Shown piece after piece: positions 34,121 through 42,160 of a stretch of 64,000 bases of DNA. A model generated the notes under the pieces. That model was not told where the DNA came from. It did no database searches and was given only the letters and a program-made list of their open reading frames with translations. Origin of the DNA: Natronosalvus hydrolyticus (GTDB taxonomy: Archaea; Halobacteriota; Halobacteria; Halobacteriales; Natrialbaceae); contig JAOPJZ010000002.1 of assembly GCA_025517525.1 (NCBI GenBank), positions 62,001 to 126,000 on the forward strand, given 5' to 3'. The stretch's first letter is position 1. The number at the start of each line of letters is the position of its first letter. The position numbers and the translations under genes are program-made.

Positions 34121-34603
34121 ATGGCAACTGAGACCGTCGACCCGGTAACTGACCCGTTTGAAACCCGTTTAGCCTGGAAACACGGTGCAATCGCCGGCTT
34201 GCTCGCGACCATCGGAATGGGACTCGCCATTTCAGTCATGGATATCGAACTACTTCGCGTCGCAATCGCGGGGCTGTACGGCCAGGAAGGAAGCCTCGCA
34301 ACCGGGTGGCTCGCCCATCTGATCCACGGCACGCTTTTTGGTATCGTGTTTGCGCTCGTGCGAACCGAACCGGCGCTGGCTGGTTTCGTCGGATCGTCTG
34401 GGAAGACGGTTGCTGCGGCCATCGTCTACGCACTCGTATTGACGCTCGCGGGAGCCGGGATCGTCATGCCAATCTGGCTCTCGATGGTCGGATTCGCCAG
34501 TCCACTCCCGGTGCCCAACCTGTCGCTGGCGTCGGTGCTCTGGCATCTCATCTACGGCGTGCTCCTTGGGTCGCTGTTCGCCGCATTCCAGTCCCTCGAG
34601 TGA
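34121..34603 (+). CDS. Four-helix haloarchaeal membrane protein, paralogue 2
   Basis: 160 aa from ATG 34121 (MATETVDPVTD). Homologous to the protein at 32775 through its whole length (see motifs there). Helices: GAIAGLLATIGMGLAISVM, GTLFGIVFALVRTEP, AIVYALVLTLAGAGIVMPIW, LIYGVLLGSLFAAFQS. Divergent from the HxlR gene with which it shares the GGTTACC-containing region. Function unknown; two conserved His in GWLAHLIHG lie at a membrane boundary. Confidence 0.75.
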   Translation: MATETVDPVTDPFETRLAWKHGAIAGLLATIGMGLAISVMDIELLRVAIAGLYGQEGSLATGWLAHLIHGTLFGIVFALVRTEPALAGFVGSSGKTVAAAIVYALVLTLAGAGIVMPIWLSMVGFASPLPVPNLSLASVLWHLIYGVLLGSLFAAFQSLE

Positions 34604-34701
34604 CAGCGAGAACTGGCTCCAGACGCGTGATCGGCGTCGTCGAGTTCTTCGGGGTTACCAGTTCGAAACGGCCTCACGTCCGACTCAGCGAGGACTTATA
34701 C

Positions 34702-34735
34702 GTTACCGCGTGTAACTAGGTGCTGTGTGGTAACC
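34702..34735. promoter_or_regulatory. GTTAC-N5-GTAAC and GGTAACC sites before a small gene
   Basis: Perfect inverted repeat GTTAC-CGCGT-GTAAC at 34702-34716 and GGTAACC at 34729-34735, between a TATA-like ACTTATAC and the ATG at 34750. Same core motif as around the HxlR gene. Confidence 0.5.
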
Positions 34736-34749
34736 CACTACACGATACC

Positions 34750-34929
34750 ATGTCACTGAAAACTGACGAACACGACAGCACGCTCCCAACCGTCGGTATC
34801 CATGCCGCCGCGTTCGAACCGTACTCGGCAATCGAAACCGACGACGAGGCACTGATCATCTACGACGAACGAAACGAGGACGCCTGGATCCAATCCGATG
34901 TCTGGACGGGGGCCCCGGGCGTCGGATAA
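34750..34929 (+). CDS. 59-residue haloarchaeal hypothetical protein
   Basis: Starts MSLKTDEHDSTLPTVGIHAA; the core EPYSAIETDDEALIIYDERNEDAWIQSDVW matches a common haloarchaeal small-protein pattern (acidic, Y-D-x2-N-x-D-AW-I-x-SD; probably DUF7331, from memory). Function unknown. Its promoter carries the GTTACC-type sites, so it may belong to the same HxlR-controlled group. Confidence 0.65.
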   Translation: MSLKTDEHDSTLPTVGIHAAAFEPYSAIETDDEALIIYDERNEDAWIQSDVWTGAPGVG

Positions 34930-34946
34930 TACTGGATACCGCCTGC

Positions 34947-35222
34947 TCAGGCGGTTTCGGGTTCCTCGAGTTCGTCCTCCTCCTCGGGTGCACGGGCGAG
35001 CCGATACCGCTCGAGACAGGCCTGAAAATCCTTCTCGTCCTCGTAGGTGAGCAGTTTCACGGGCGTGTCACAGTAATACGTCTGCTGGTGTCTGCGGACG
35101 GCCATTTCGATGGTTTTCCCGAGGAGGGACACCTCGATGAGGACGCGGTTCCCCTCCTCGAGTTGCTCCAGTATCTCCGTCGAAGTGAGCTCCCGTCGTC
35201 CGACGCGAATAACCGGTGGCAC
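34947..35222 (-). CDS. Conserved haloarchaeal hypothetical protein (91 aa)
   Basis: Small soluble alpha/beta protein: MPPVIRVGRRELTSTEILEQ, 'GNRVLIEVSLLGKTIEMAVR', HQQTYYCDTPVKLL, and a C-terminal helix with acidic tail (EEEDELEEPETA). No catalytic motif. Convergent with the preceding small gene. Function not recognised. Confidence 0.65.
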   Translation of the reverse strand: MPPVIRVGRRELTSTEILEQLEEGNRVLIEVSLLGKTIEMAVRRHQQTYYCDTPVKLLTYEDEKDFQACLERYRLARAPEEEDELEEPETA

Positions 35223-35276
35223 ACGTCCCCTTTCGTGAGATGAAGGGATAATCTGTTGGGTTGTCGTCGGAACCGT

Positions 35277-35519
35277 TTACGGCTCGTTCGATTCGGACTC
35301 GTGGCCACCTGATCCACGAACACGCTCGAGTACCAGCCCGGGGATGTCGCCGGGCGTTTTCAGCCGGCGCTGGATGACGACGAGCATGACCGATAACACG
35401 AGTAATGCGATTCCGAAGCCAGTTTCACCGCTGACCAACAGCATCTCGAGGCCAGCGAGTGCGGCCGGTATCGCAAAGACGAGTACTCCGGCGAGCTTGA
35501 CGGTGTCCAGTATCCCCAT
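35277..35519 (-). CDS. Small two-TM protein (probably DUF7533)
   Basis: 80 aa from MGILDTVKLAGVLVFAIPAA. Helices LAGVLVFAIPAALAGLEMLL and FGIALLVLSVMLVVIQRR, then LKTPGDIPGLVLERV and an acidic tail. The TPGD-P signature after TM2 is typical of this haloarchaeal family. The start is placed at MGILDT because the 18 upstream in-frame residues have no counterpart I know of. Divergent from riboflavin synthase. Confidence 0.65.
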   Translation of the reverse strand: MGILDTVKLAGVLVFAIPAALAGLEMLLVSGETGFGIALLVLSVMLVVIQRRLKTPGDIPGLVLERVRGSGGHESESNEP

Positions 35520-35673
35520 TGGCTCCGATATCGGGCCCGTCCGATAAAAGGACGACGACACCTCGCGCGCCACTGTTGACCTACGAGAATATGGCTCTCG
35601 CCCCCACCATCACAATTCTGGAACACATTACAGATTCGTCATCCCTATGTGAACCCGGCCGTGAGTCTCGAGT

Positions 35674-36285
35674 ATGTTTACCGGTATCGTCGAGGAGACG
35701 GGTGAAATCGTCGAACGGACGGCGACCGAGGAGGGACTTCGGCTGCGAATCGGGGCTGACACGGTTGCGAGCGACCTCGCCCACGGCCAGTCGATCAGCG
35801 TTAGTGGGGCCTGCCTGACTGTCGAACGTTTCGAGTCGGGCACGTGGTTCGAGGTCTTTCTGGCCAGTGAAACCGTCGAGCGAACCTACCTCGGCGACCT
35901 CGCGGTCGGGGATGCGGTCAACCTCGAGCGTGCGATGGCCGCCGACGGACGGTTCGACGGTCACGTCGTGCAGGGACACGTCGACGCGGTGGCGACGGTG
36001 AGCGAGATCGAATCGGTCGGTGACGACTGGTTTTTCGAGTTCGAACTGCCCGCGGGGTACGACCGCTACGTCGTCGAAAAGGGTTCGATCACGCTCGACG
36101 GAATCAGCCTCACCGTCGCCGAACTGACCGATAACGGCCGGGTAACCGTCGCGATTATCCCAACGACCTACGACCTGACGACGCTTGCTGGCAAATCGGT
36201 CGGTGACCCAGTCCACCTCGAGGTGGACGTCATCGCGAAATACGTCGAAGGCTTACTCGAGGCTCACGTCGACGCCCTCGCGTAG
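35674..36285 (+). CDS. ribE: Riboflavin synthase, alpha type
   Basis: Dismutates two 6,7-dimethyl-8-ribityllumazine to riboflavin plus the pyrimidine precursor. The canonical N-terminus MFTGIVEE is present. Two lumazine-binding barrel repeats follow (1-95, 96-190), each with GQSISVSGACLTV-like and GSITLDGISLTV segments and the NLERAM motif; HVVQGHVDA is the conserved mid-junction. Archaeal genera often use a different (RibC-type) riboflavin synthase; haloarchaea have this bacterial type. The last 18 coding bases start a 39-bp tandem repeat that carries the stop codon three times. Confidence 0.94.
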   Translation: MFTGIVEETGEIVERTATEEGLRLRIGADTVASDLAHGQSISVSGACLTVERFESGTWFEVFLASETVERTYLGDLAVGDAVNLERAMAADGRFDGHVVQGHVDAVATVSEIESVGDDWFFEFELPAGYDRYVVEKGSITLDGISLTVAELTDNGRVTVAIIPTTYDLTTLAGKSVGDPVHLEVDVIAKYVEGLLEAHVDALA

Positions 36286-36360
36286 ATGCACGCTGAAGAC
36301 CGAGCCGTCGACGCCCTCGCGTAGATGCACGCTGAAGACCGAGCCGTCGACGCCCTCGCA
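36268..36360. repeat. 39-bp tandem repeat spanning the stop codon of riboflavin synthase
   Basis: Two full units (36268-36306, 36307-36345) and 15 bases of a third. Each unit encodes VDALA followed by TAG, then MHAEDRA. Because 39 is divisible by three, all three TAG codons are in the same frame. Confidence 0.9.
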
Positions 36361-36405
36361 TAGGTGTGAGCCGACCACCGATGCTTCGAAGCGGCGTATA
36401 CGGGG

Positions 36406-37452
36406 TTAGGATCGTTCGTCTCGAGTGTACTCGGTCCGAGAGCGCTGTGGTGGCTCGAACTCGGTTAGTTCGCTCGGGTACCGGTCGTGGATATCCTTCC
36501 TGACGGCGCGGTAGGTCCGTCGATACCGACTGATCTTCCGGTAGAGGTAGTAGGCGATGGCGAGGTCGAAGGCGATGATGTAGACGATGACGGAGGCGGT
36601 CGAGCCGAGCGCCCACGTGGCGGCGAGCAGCGACGGCACGATCTGGACGGTCGTGTTGTACGTTCCGTGGATGAACGCCGCGATCAGCAGACCTTTGATG
36701 ACGAGCGGGCCGGCGTTGTCGGGATTGAACTTCGCGAGGCCGAGGTAGTAGCCGGCGATGGCGGAGTAGATGACGTGGCCGGGGCCGGCAAGCGCTCGAC
36801 TCGTCGTGATGCCCGTGGCGGCAGCGAAGAGGCCGGTGTCCGTGCTTGCGGTGTCGATCGTCTGGGTGATATACAGCGCGTTCTCGATGGCGGCGAAGCC
36901 GAGGCCGGCGATTGCGCCGTACACTGCACCATCGATGACGGCGTTGAAACTGTCGCTCCGGTAGGCCAGCACGCGGACGGCGAGCAGTTTGACCGTCTCC
37001 TCGACGGGACCGACGATCAGGTAAAAAAAGAGGACGGTCCCGATGACGGGAATCGGGTGCAAGAACGCGCCGGCGACGGTGTTCGTGACCGCAGCGAACG
37101 TTGCAAACAGCACGGCGAGGACGAAGGTTCCGACGAGCAGGCCCAGCGGCTCGTTCGTCGTGATGTCAGTATACCAGATATACGCCGCGAGCAACCCTGC
37201 TGGGACGACAGAGAGCGCAAAGAACATTCCCACAAGCGGTTGATCGAGTACCAACACCGTGGGTGAGACTAGCAACGAAATCGTAATCAGCAAGGCGACG
37301 GCGATAACGATAGCGTGAAGGCCGTAGCTGATCGCCGCATACAGCCACGCGGCAAACCGGTCCAGGCGCGTCCGCGGCTCCCAGGTCGACACCTCCTGTA
37401 GGTCTGCCGAGGAGTCGGCCGCTCGCTCGATCGGGTCACGACGCCGTCCCAT
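36406..37452 (-). CDS. PrsW-family intramembrane metalloprotease
   Basis: 348-aa polytopic membrane protein of the PrsW/CPBP-like group. Glutamate-protease motifs in the membrane: GPVEETVKLLAVR (EE-x2-K), GFAAIENALYI (E-N), GPGHVIYSAIAGYYLG (H), FIHGTYN (H). These are the proposed zinc ligands and catalytic residues. About eight to nine helices; soluble N- and C-terminal tails rich in R/D/E. In Bacillus PrsW performs site-1 cleavage of an anti-sigma factor; archaeal substrates are unknown. Single gene, no anti-sigma-like neighbour. Confidence 0.9.
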   Translation of the reverse strand: MGRRRDPIERAADSSADLQEVSTWEPRTRLDRFAAWLYAAISYGLHAIVIAVALLITISLLVSPTVLVLDQPLVGMFFALSVVPAGLLAAYIWYTDITTNEPLGLLVGTFVLAVLFATFAAVTNTVAGAFLHPIPVIGTVLFFYLIVGPVEETVKLLAVRVLAYRSDSFNAVIDGAVYGAIAGLGFAAIENALYITQTIDTASTDTGLFAAATGITTSRALAGPGHVIYSAIAGYYLGLAKFNPDNAGPLVIKGLLIAAFIHGTYNTTVQIVPSLLAATWALGSTASVIVYIIAFDLAIAYYLYRKISRYRRTYRAVRKDIHDRYPSELTEFEPPQRSRTEYTRDERS

Positions 37453-37612
37453 ATCTTCTCACTCGAGTGAACGCCCAAAAGACGTTTCCCCAACGGCTGT
37501 TCTGATCTCCCATGGCACCCCCTCGCTACCGACGAACTCCTAGAATGGTATTAAATCTCAATATATGTATAAGGATTGGACTTATGCAAAATGAGTCCTG
37601 ACTACAGGTACC

Positions 37613-37816
37613 ATGACCGACTCGTCCCGCGGGTTCCTCTTTACCCAACCACCGGCCCCCGAAGACACACGAACCGTCCGAAACCTTCCACCAGCGATTG
37701 CTGGCACGCTCGAGCAAGCCCTCGAGGAATCGACCGAATCCGACCCCCAAAGCGTCGACTCGGCACCATCTCCGACGCATAGCTCTTCTCGAACCCCAGC
37801 CCCAGCTGACGACTGA
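37613..37816 (+). CDS. Small P/S/T-rich hypothetical protein (67 aa)
   Basis: MTDSSRGFLFTQPPAPEDTR, then a predicted helix (NLPPAIAGTLEQALEESTE) and a disordered S/P/A-rich tail. An AT-rich promoter (TATTAAATC, ATATATG) lies 60-30 bases upstream, supporting expression. No known family. Confidence 0.5.
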   Translation: MTDSSRGFLFTQPPAPEDTRTVRNLPPAIAGTLEQALEESTESDPQSVDSAPSPTHSSSRTPAPADD

Positions 37817-37986
37817 TCCGATCCGTCGTTCCTGTCTGTCGAGCCTCGTCTACTCTATCGGGAAACCACTGGCGAGCGGCGAGAATCCACCGTCTGAACG
37901 GACGGTTGCGTGCGACAGTGGATTCGACCTCGCTCGTGAATCGACGCTTGGAAGAGTACTAAGTCGTCAAGCGTCAACCGACACGT

Positions 37987-38370
37987 ATGCACTTCGATCA
38001 GCGAACCCAGCGGGCACTTCGCGCGGTCGGCCTCGAGACCGACGATCTCGAGCAGGCGTCTGCGCTCGTCGTCGAGGCCGTTCAGGACGATGCCGACGCA
38101 CTCGAGGCCTTCTTTGACCGCCACGACACGGTATATTCGGACATGGACATGGCACACTCGAGTGCCGAGTATCCCGAACACACGGTCGAGTCCCTCGATT
38201 TGACGACTCACGGAGCGGACATGCGTGGCTGGCTCCGGTTCGATACGTGGGGTGTCTACGTCGAGAACGGCCGCGTGCTCGACGCCGAATCCGAACACGT
38301 CGAGCTGACGCTCGGGCCGTCGGTCAACGCGCGCGTCCGATTCGCCGCCGACCGGGAGACGCTCCGATGA
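37987..38370 (+). CDS. Conserved haloarchaeal protein next to FAU-1 (127 aa)
   Basis: MHFDQRTQRALRAVGLETDD, helical N-terminus, then HDTVYSDMDMAHSSAEYPEH and a beta-rich C-half (RGWLRFDTWGVYVENGRVLD). Family recalled as probably DUF7532. Stop overlaps the start of the FAU-1 gene (ATGA), so the pair is co-translated. A role with RNA binding or ribonuclease action of FAU-1 is inferred from context only. Confidence 0.7.
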   Translation: MHFDQRTQRALRAVGLETDDLEQASALVVEAVQDDADALEAFFDRHDTVYSDMDMAHSSAEYPEHTVESLDLTTHGADMRGWLRFDTWGVYVENGRVLDAESEHVELTLGPSVNARVRFAADRETLR

Positions 38371-39827
38371 GCAGGGAGCGCACAACCGACGATATCGAGG
38401 GTGACGTCCGCGCTCGCGTTCGGGGTATCTACACGACAGCCGTCACCCATCGACTGCAATCGGCAGGGATCGAGGTCGTGCAGGCCTCCGAACCGATTCG
38501 AGAGCGCTTCGAGAACTCGTTCGAGCACGCCCCCGCGGACGTACGCATCGAGACGACGCGGGACCGACAGGGCCTCGAGATCTCCGGCGATCCGGAACCG
38601 GTCGATGCCGTCGCCAAGTTGCTCGAGTCCGTTGCCATCGACTCCTTTCGGTGGGACGACGGCGTTGCCCGCGGAGCTGTCTTCGATGGAAGGGTGGTCG
38701 ACGCGGCTGGCGGGCGCGGTGGGACGGTCGACCTCGGGGAGAACCGGCGGGGATACCTGCCTTACGACGACGTCGACGGCTACGTCGACGACGATGACGC
38801 GTATCGCCTGCAGGTGCGCGAGCCGACGCCACCGTGGACCGACGACGACCCGCGGGTCGTCCCCAGCGTCAGCGTTCACAACGGGCTTTGCTCGCTTTCT
38901 GAGGCACGGACCGGCGTCTCGGCTGCCTTCAGCGGACCGCGGGCAACCGAACTCGTCGGGATGACCGACCTCCTCGCGACCGAGATTCCCGACGGCTGGG
39001 GGCTTCGCTGGGAGCGGGCGGCCGCCGATGCCGATCTCGAGGCGATGAACCGGGCGCTCGAGGGCGCCGTCGACCGGATTCGTGACCTCGAGGGCGCGCT
39101 CGAGGACGCGCCGGCGGAACCGGACGGCCCGGCCAGTATCGCCACGCCACAGGCGACCACGTGGCTGTGGTTCGGCCGGGAGGCTCGCTTCGCGCTGGAC
39201 GACGACCGCCGGGCCGTCGAGACGACGATGCCGGGGCACCATCGGATCAAAGCCGGCAGTCGGTCGGCGAGCGCCGCCGTCGATTTCGCCGAAGCGGTCT
39301 CGAGCGATCTCACTGGCGAGGATCCGTTTCCGTTCGCCGCCGTCTCGAGACAGTTCGGCCCGGTCGAGGGCGACCGCCTCTCGCTGGGTCACGGCAAGCC
39401 CGACGGGCGACTCATCACGCTCGGGTCGGGTGAGGTGACCGAGTGGGACACCGACGGGAGTCTCACGCTCGAGCGCTCGATGCGCGGTGGCGGGACCTAC
39501 GACGCCCTCGGTGTGCCCAAAGCGGAGGGCGACGTCGCCATCACGAAACTCCGGGAGGGCCGGTGGTGGTACCCGACGACGTACAAGTCGGCCGACGGGA
39601 CGACGAAGGGAACCTACGTCAACGTCTGTACGCCCGTCGAACTGTTCCCCGATTGTGCCCGGTACGTCGACCTCTACGTCGACGTGATTCGCCAGACCGA
39701 CGGGACGGTCGAAATCGTTGACCTGGACGAACTCGAGGCCGCGGTTGCCGACGGCCTGGTTTCGGACGCGCTGGCGGAGAAGGCTCGAGGGGTGGCCGAG
39801 GCGGTCGAACGAGCCCTGTCGAAGTAA
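38367..39827 (+). CDS. FAU-1-type RNA-binding protein / RNase E-G-like with DUF402
   Basis: 486 aa from ATG 38367 (MSRERTTDDIEGDV). N-terminal half related to the RNase E/G S1-like and catalytic core region (GRGGTVDLGENRRGYLPYDD, 'VHNGLCSLSEARTGVSAAF'); C-terminal DUF402 domain (about 330-470): GHHRIKAGSRSAS, WYPTTYKSADGTTKGTYVNV, ARYVDLYVDVIRQTDGTVEIVD. This order is that of archaeal AU-1/FAU-1, which binds AU-rich RNA and has been reported to take part in 5S rRNA maturation. Family Arg/Lys/Tyr of DUF402 seem intact. Coupled to the preceding small gene. Confidence 0.85.
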   Translation: MSRERTTDDIEGDVRARVRGIYTTAVTHRLQSAGIEVVQASEPIRERFENSFEHAPADVRIETTRDRQGLEISGDPEPVDAVAKLLESVAIDSFRWDDGVARGAVFDGRVVDAAGGRGGTVDLGENRRGYLPYDDVDGYVDDDDAYRLQVREPTPPWTDDDPRVVPSVSVHNGLCSLSEARTGVSAAFSGPRATELVGMTDLLATEIPDGWGLRWERAAADADLEAMNRALEGAVDRIRDLEGALEDAPAEPDGPASIATPQATTWLWFGREARFALDDDRRAVETTMPGHHRIKAGSRSASAAVDFAEAVSSDLTGEDPFPFAAVSRQFGPVEGDRLSLGHGKPDGRLITLGSGEVTEWDTDGSLTLERSMRGGGTYDALGVPKAEGDVAITKLREGRWWYPTTYKSADGTTKGTYVNVCTPVELFPDCARYVDLYVDVIRQTDGTVEIVDLDELEAAVADGLVSDALAEKARGVAEAVERALSK

Positions 39828-39832
39828 CGTTA

Positions 39833-39914
39833 TAGTAGCCAGTGAAACGATTTACACACCTCTCGCGGCGCTGTATTGCGATAGGGTGTGCAATGACTTT
39901 CACTGGCTACTATA
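39833..39914. repeat. 82-bp palindromic (MITE-like) repeat, family A, copy 2
   Basis: ATAGTAGCCAGTGAAA ... TTTCACTGGCTACTAT with 16-bp perfect ends and inner complementarity. Orientation is opposite to copy 1. It lies 5 bp past the FAU-1 stop and reaches into the NUDIX gene, supplying that gene's final four codons and stop. Confidence 0.85.
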
Positions 39915-40595
39915 GTGTTCCGCGAAGGGATCGACTTCGCAACCCGTCCACCACGGATCCTCGAGGTCGTACTCGTCCCACCAGTCGCGTGCCCGAAACT
40001 GGCTCCACGGGCCGAGCGTTTGCGGCGGCTCCGAAAGCCAGGCAGCCCCGCGGAGTTCGCCGGGTTGTGGCTCGAGCCTGCCACCAGCGTACACAGCGTC
40101 GAAGCACACCCAGAGGGTGTGCAGGCGAACGTTTTCGCCAGATGCAACCCCGGAATCGTCACCCCTATCCGCCCCGTCCGCGAGTTCGTGGGTGGCCCGG
40201 TAAACCAGAAACGGGGACTCGAGGTCGACTTCCAGGCCAGTCTCCTCGCGGACCTCGCGCACGGTGGCCTCCTCGTAGGTTTCTCCGACTTCACGACCCC
40301 CGCCGGGAATGCCCCACTTATCCTCATCACCCCGATCCAGGATGAGACAGGCCTGTGTCGACGTCTCGAGCGCCTCTGTTGGCATCGACTCGCTCAATAG
40401 CGGGGCGTCTGCGGGGTCCCGTCGAATCCAGGCGTAGCCACCGCCCGTGTAGCCGTCTCGAGCGTGTTCGTACAGGCGATCGAACCGCTCTGCTGGCAAC
40501 TGCTCACGATTCTCGAACCGGGGAAACTCGCCGTAGTCATCGCGGAGGCGCTCGAGGCGGGTTTCGACCACCTCGCGGTTGACGTGAGTGACCAT
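39900..40595 (-). CDS. NUDIX hydrolase
   Basis: 231 aa. Hydrolyses nucleoside diphosphates linked to another moiety. The Nudix box is complete: GGGREVGETYEEATVREVRE followed by ETGLEV (G-x5-E-x7-REVREE-x-G-x-E). The preceding strand KWGIPGG and the N-terminal helical domain (ETRLERLRDDYGEFPRFENR) resemble haloarchaeal ADP-ribose pyrophosphatase-like enzymes with an N-terminal extension. The C-terminus reads ...DPFAEH followed by YSSQ and a stop, the latter translated from the inserted palindromic repeat, so the native C-terminus was probably altered slightly. Confidence 0.92.
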   Translation of the reverse strand: MVTHVNREVVETRLERLRDDYGEFPRFENREQLPAERFDRLYEHARDGYTGGGYAWIRRDPADAPLLSESMPTEALETSTQACLILDRGDEDKWGIPGGGREVGETYEEATVREVREETGLEVDLESPFLVYRATHELADGADRGDDSGVASGENVRLHTLWVCFDAVYAGGRLEPQPGELRGAAWLSEPPQTLGPWSQFRARDWWDEYDLEDPWWTGCEVDPFAEHYSSQ

Positions 40596-40869
40596 GGGTT
40601 CGGAGACAAGTCAGCCGGTAGCCACTACCGTTTCGGTTCTGACTTGCTGTATGGGGGTGGGTCCGACGACTGGTTCCGAAATCGGTGCTAGAGCAGGTCA
40701 TTATCGCGATAATAATTATCGTAGCAATACCCTTGCTGAGGAGGACCTCTCTCGATACCAAGTACCTTCGACGAATGTTAGGGGTTGCAAAGCACGGTTA
40801 TTCCGACGAGGCGCTGTGATTCCACTCGAGGCCACTCACAACGCCAAAAACCGAACACAGCGAACCGTC

Positions 40870-41937
40870 TCAGTCGGCTGCCATCGCGCCGAGGCCAGCC
40901 GAGCGCAGATCCTCACCGTCGACGGAGGAACGCAGCGCGTCCATGCCGTCGTTACGGTCGATACCGAAGTTGGTCTCGTACAACTCGGCCACTCGAGTCA
41001 TCTCCTCGTCGTTCAGTTTTGGAACGTCGCTGGCGGCCGCCCACTCGTCGATGTCAGCGGCGGTGCGGAAGGTCGGGGTGACACTCGCGACGGCGTCGTG
41101 GGAGAGCAGCCACGCGATGGACGCCTGGGCCATGGTTCGCTCACCCTCGGCGTGGTCCTCGCGCTCGAGAAATCGCAGCGTCTCGAGTTTCTCCCAACCA
41201 GTCTCGTACCAGGCGTCGGGGCGGAAGCCGCGGTGGTCGCCCGCGTCCAACTCGGTTTCGGGCGTGACCTGCTCGTTTAGAATGCCCGAGGAGTGAGGGA
41301 CGCGGGGAATGAGGCTCGTGGTCGACCCCGTTCGTTCGATGGTCTCGAGGAAGTGGTTGCCGACGTCCTGTTCTAAGACGTTCCAGACCAGTTGCAGGGA
41401 GTCGAACTCGTTTTCGATGGCGAAGTCGCCTTCGGCCAGCCAACCGATGGAAGGGCCGAGCGCGAGGCCCCGGGCCTCGATTTTGCCTTCCTCCTCGAGT
41501 TCGTCGAACAGTTCGAGGACGTCGGGCGTGATCTCGTCGACGTCGGCGTTGTGGAGTTGAAGTACGTCCACGTAGTCGACGTCGAGGCGCTCGAGGCTCT
41601 TTTCGAACGCTTCACGAAGGTACTCGACGTCCATTTCCTTTGGCAGTTCGCCGTGACCCGCCTGCGGGTTGTTGTAGAAATCGTAGCCGATCTTGGTGGC
41701 GATTGTGACGTCCTCGCGTACGTCCGCGAGCGCCTGGCCGAGCAGTTCTTCGCTGCGGCCGTGGCCGTATACGTCGCCGGTATCGAAGTAGGTGATTCCT
41801 CGGTCGACGGCGTGTTTGACCATCTCGATTGCGTCTTCTTCGGAGCGGTCGCCCCACCAGTCGGTGCCGACGACCCAGGCACCGAATCCGACTTCGCTCA
41901 CTTCCACGTCGGACGTTCCGAGCGTCTGGTACTGCAT
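40870..41937 (-). CDS. Aldo/keto reductase
   Basis: 355-aa NAD(P)H-dependent (beta/alpha)8 barrel. Catalytic tetrad: Asp and Tyr in TYFDTGDVYGHGRSEELLG, Lys in TIATKIGYD, His in VLQLHNADVDE. Nucleotide-binding C-terminal part AVASVTPTFRTAADIDEW. Between them, 'LIPRVPHSSGILNEQVTPET'. The general 'YccK/AKR11-like' stress or sugar reductase group fits best; the substrate cannot be predicted. It is divergent from the acyltransferase gene. The 274-bp region between it and the NUDIX gene holds only a perfect 12-bp palindrome (TTATCGCGATAA, 40701-40712). Confidence 0.92.
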   Translation of the reverse strand: MQYQTLGTSDVEVSEVGFGAWVVGTDWWGDRSEEDAIEMVKHAVDRGITYFDTGDVYGHGRSEELLGQALADVREDVTIATKIGYDFYNNPQAGHGELPKEMDVEYLREAFEKSLERLDVDYVDVLQLHNADVDEITPDVLELFDELEEEGKIEARGLALGPSIGWLAEGDFAIENEFDSLQLVWNVLEQDVGNHFLETIERTGSTTSLIPRVPHSSGILNEQVTPETELDAGDHRGFRPDAWYETGWEKLETLRFLEREDHAEGERTMAQASIAWLLSHDAVASVTPTFRTAADIDEWAAASDVPKLNDEEMTRVAELYETNFGIDRNDGMDALRSSVDGEDLRSAGLGAMAAD

Positions 41938-42160
41938 ATACCCCGGCTTGGGCGTGGAGTGACTTAGGGCGTGCGGAACGTTTCTTTCTCGTGGGAACGG
42001 AGTCGCTCGTGGCCGCCTCGAAGATATTTCGGGTTTTTACGCGTTCTCGACTGAGTGGGGAGACGGGAAGAAAGCGATCCCGATGACACAACCGTTACCG
42101 GGTGTGGCAATCTGGACGCACAACCGAACGTCTATGACCTTCGCTGCCCAACGGCGAGAT

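Noticed and set aside
36268..36360. Short regular repeats that could suggest a CRISPR-like array
   Set aside because: Units are directly adjacent without spacers, and begin inside a gene end. It is a simple tandem repeat.
40701..40712. Palindrome TTATCGCGATAA upstream of the NUDIX gene
   Set aside because: More than 100 bp from the start codon and without a neighbouring TATA box; may be chance.
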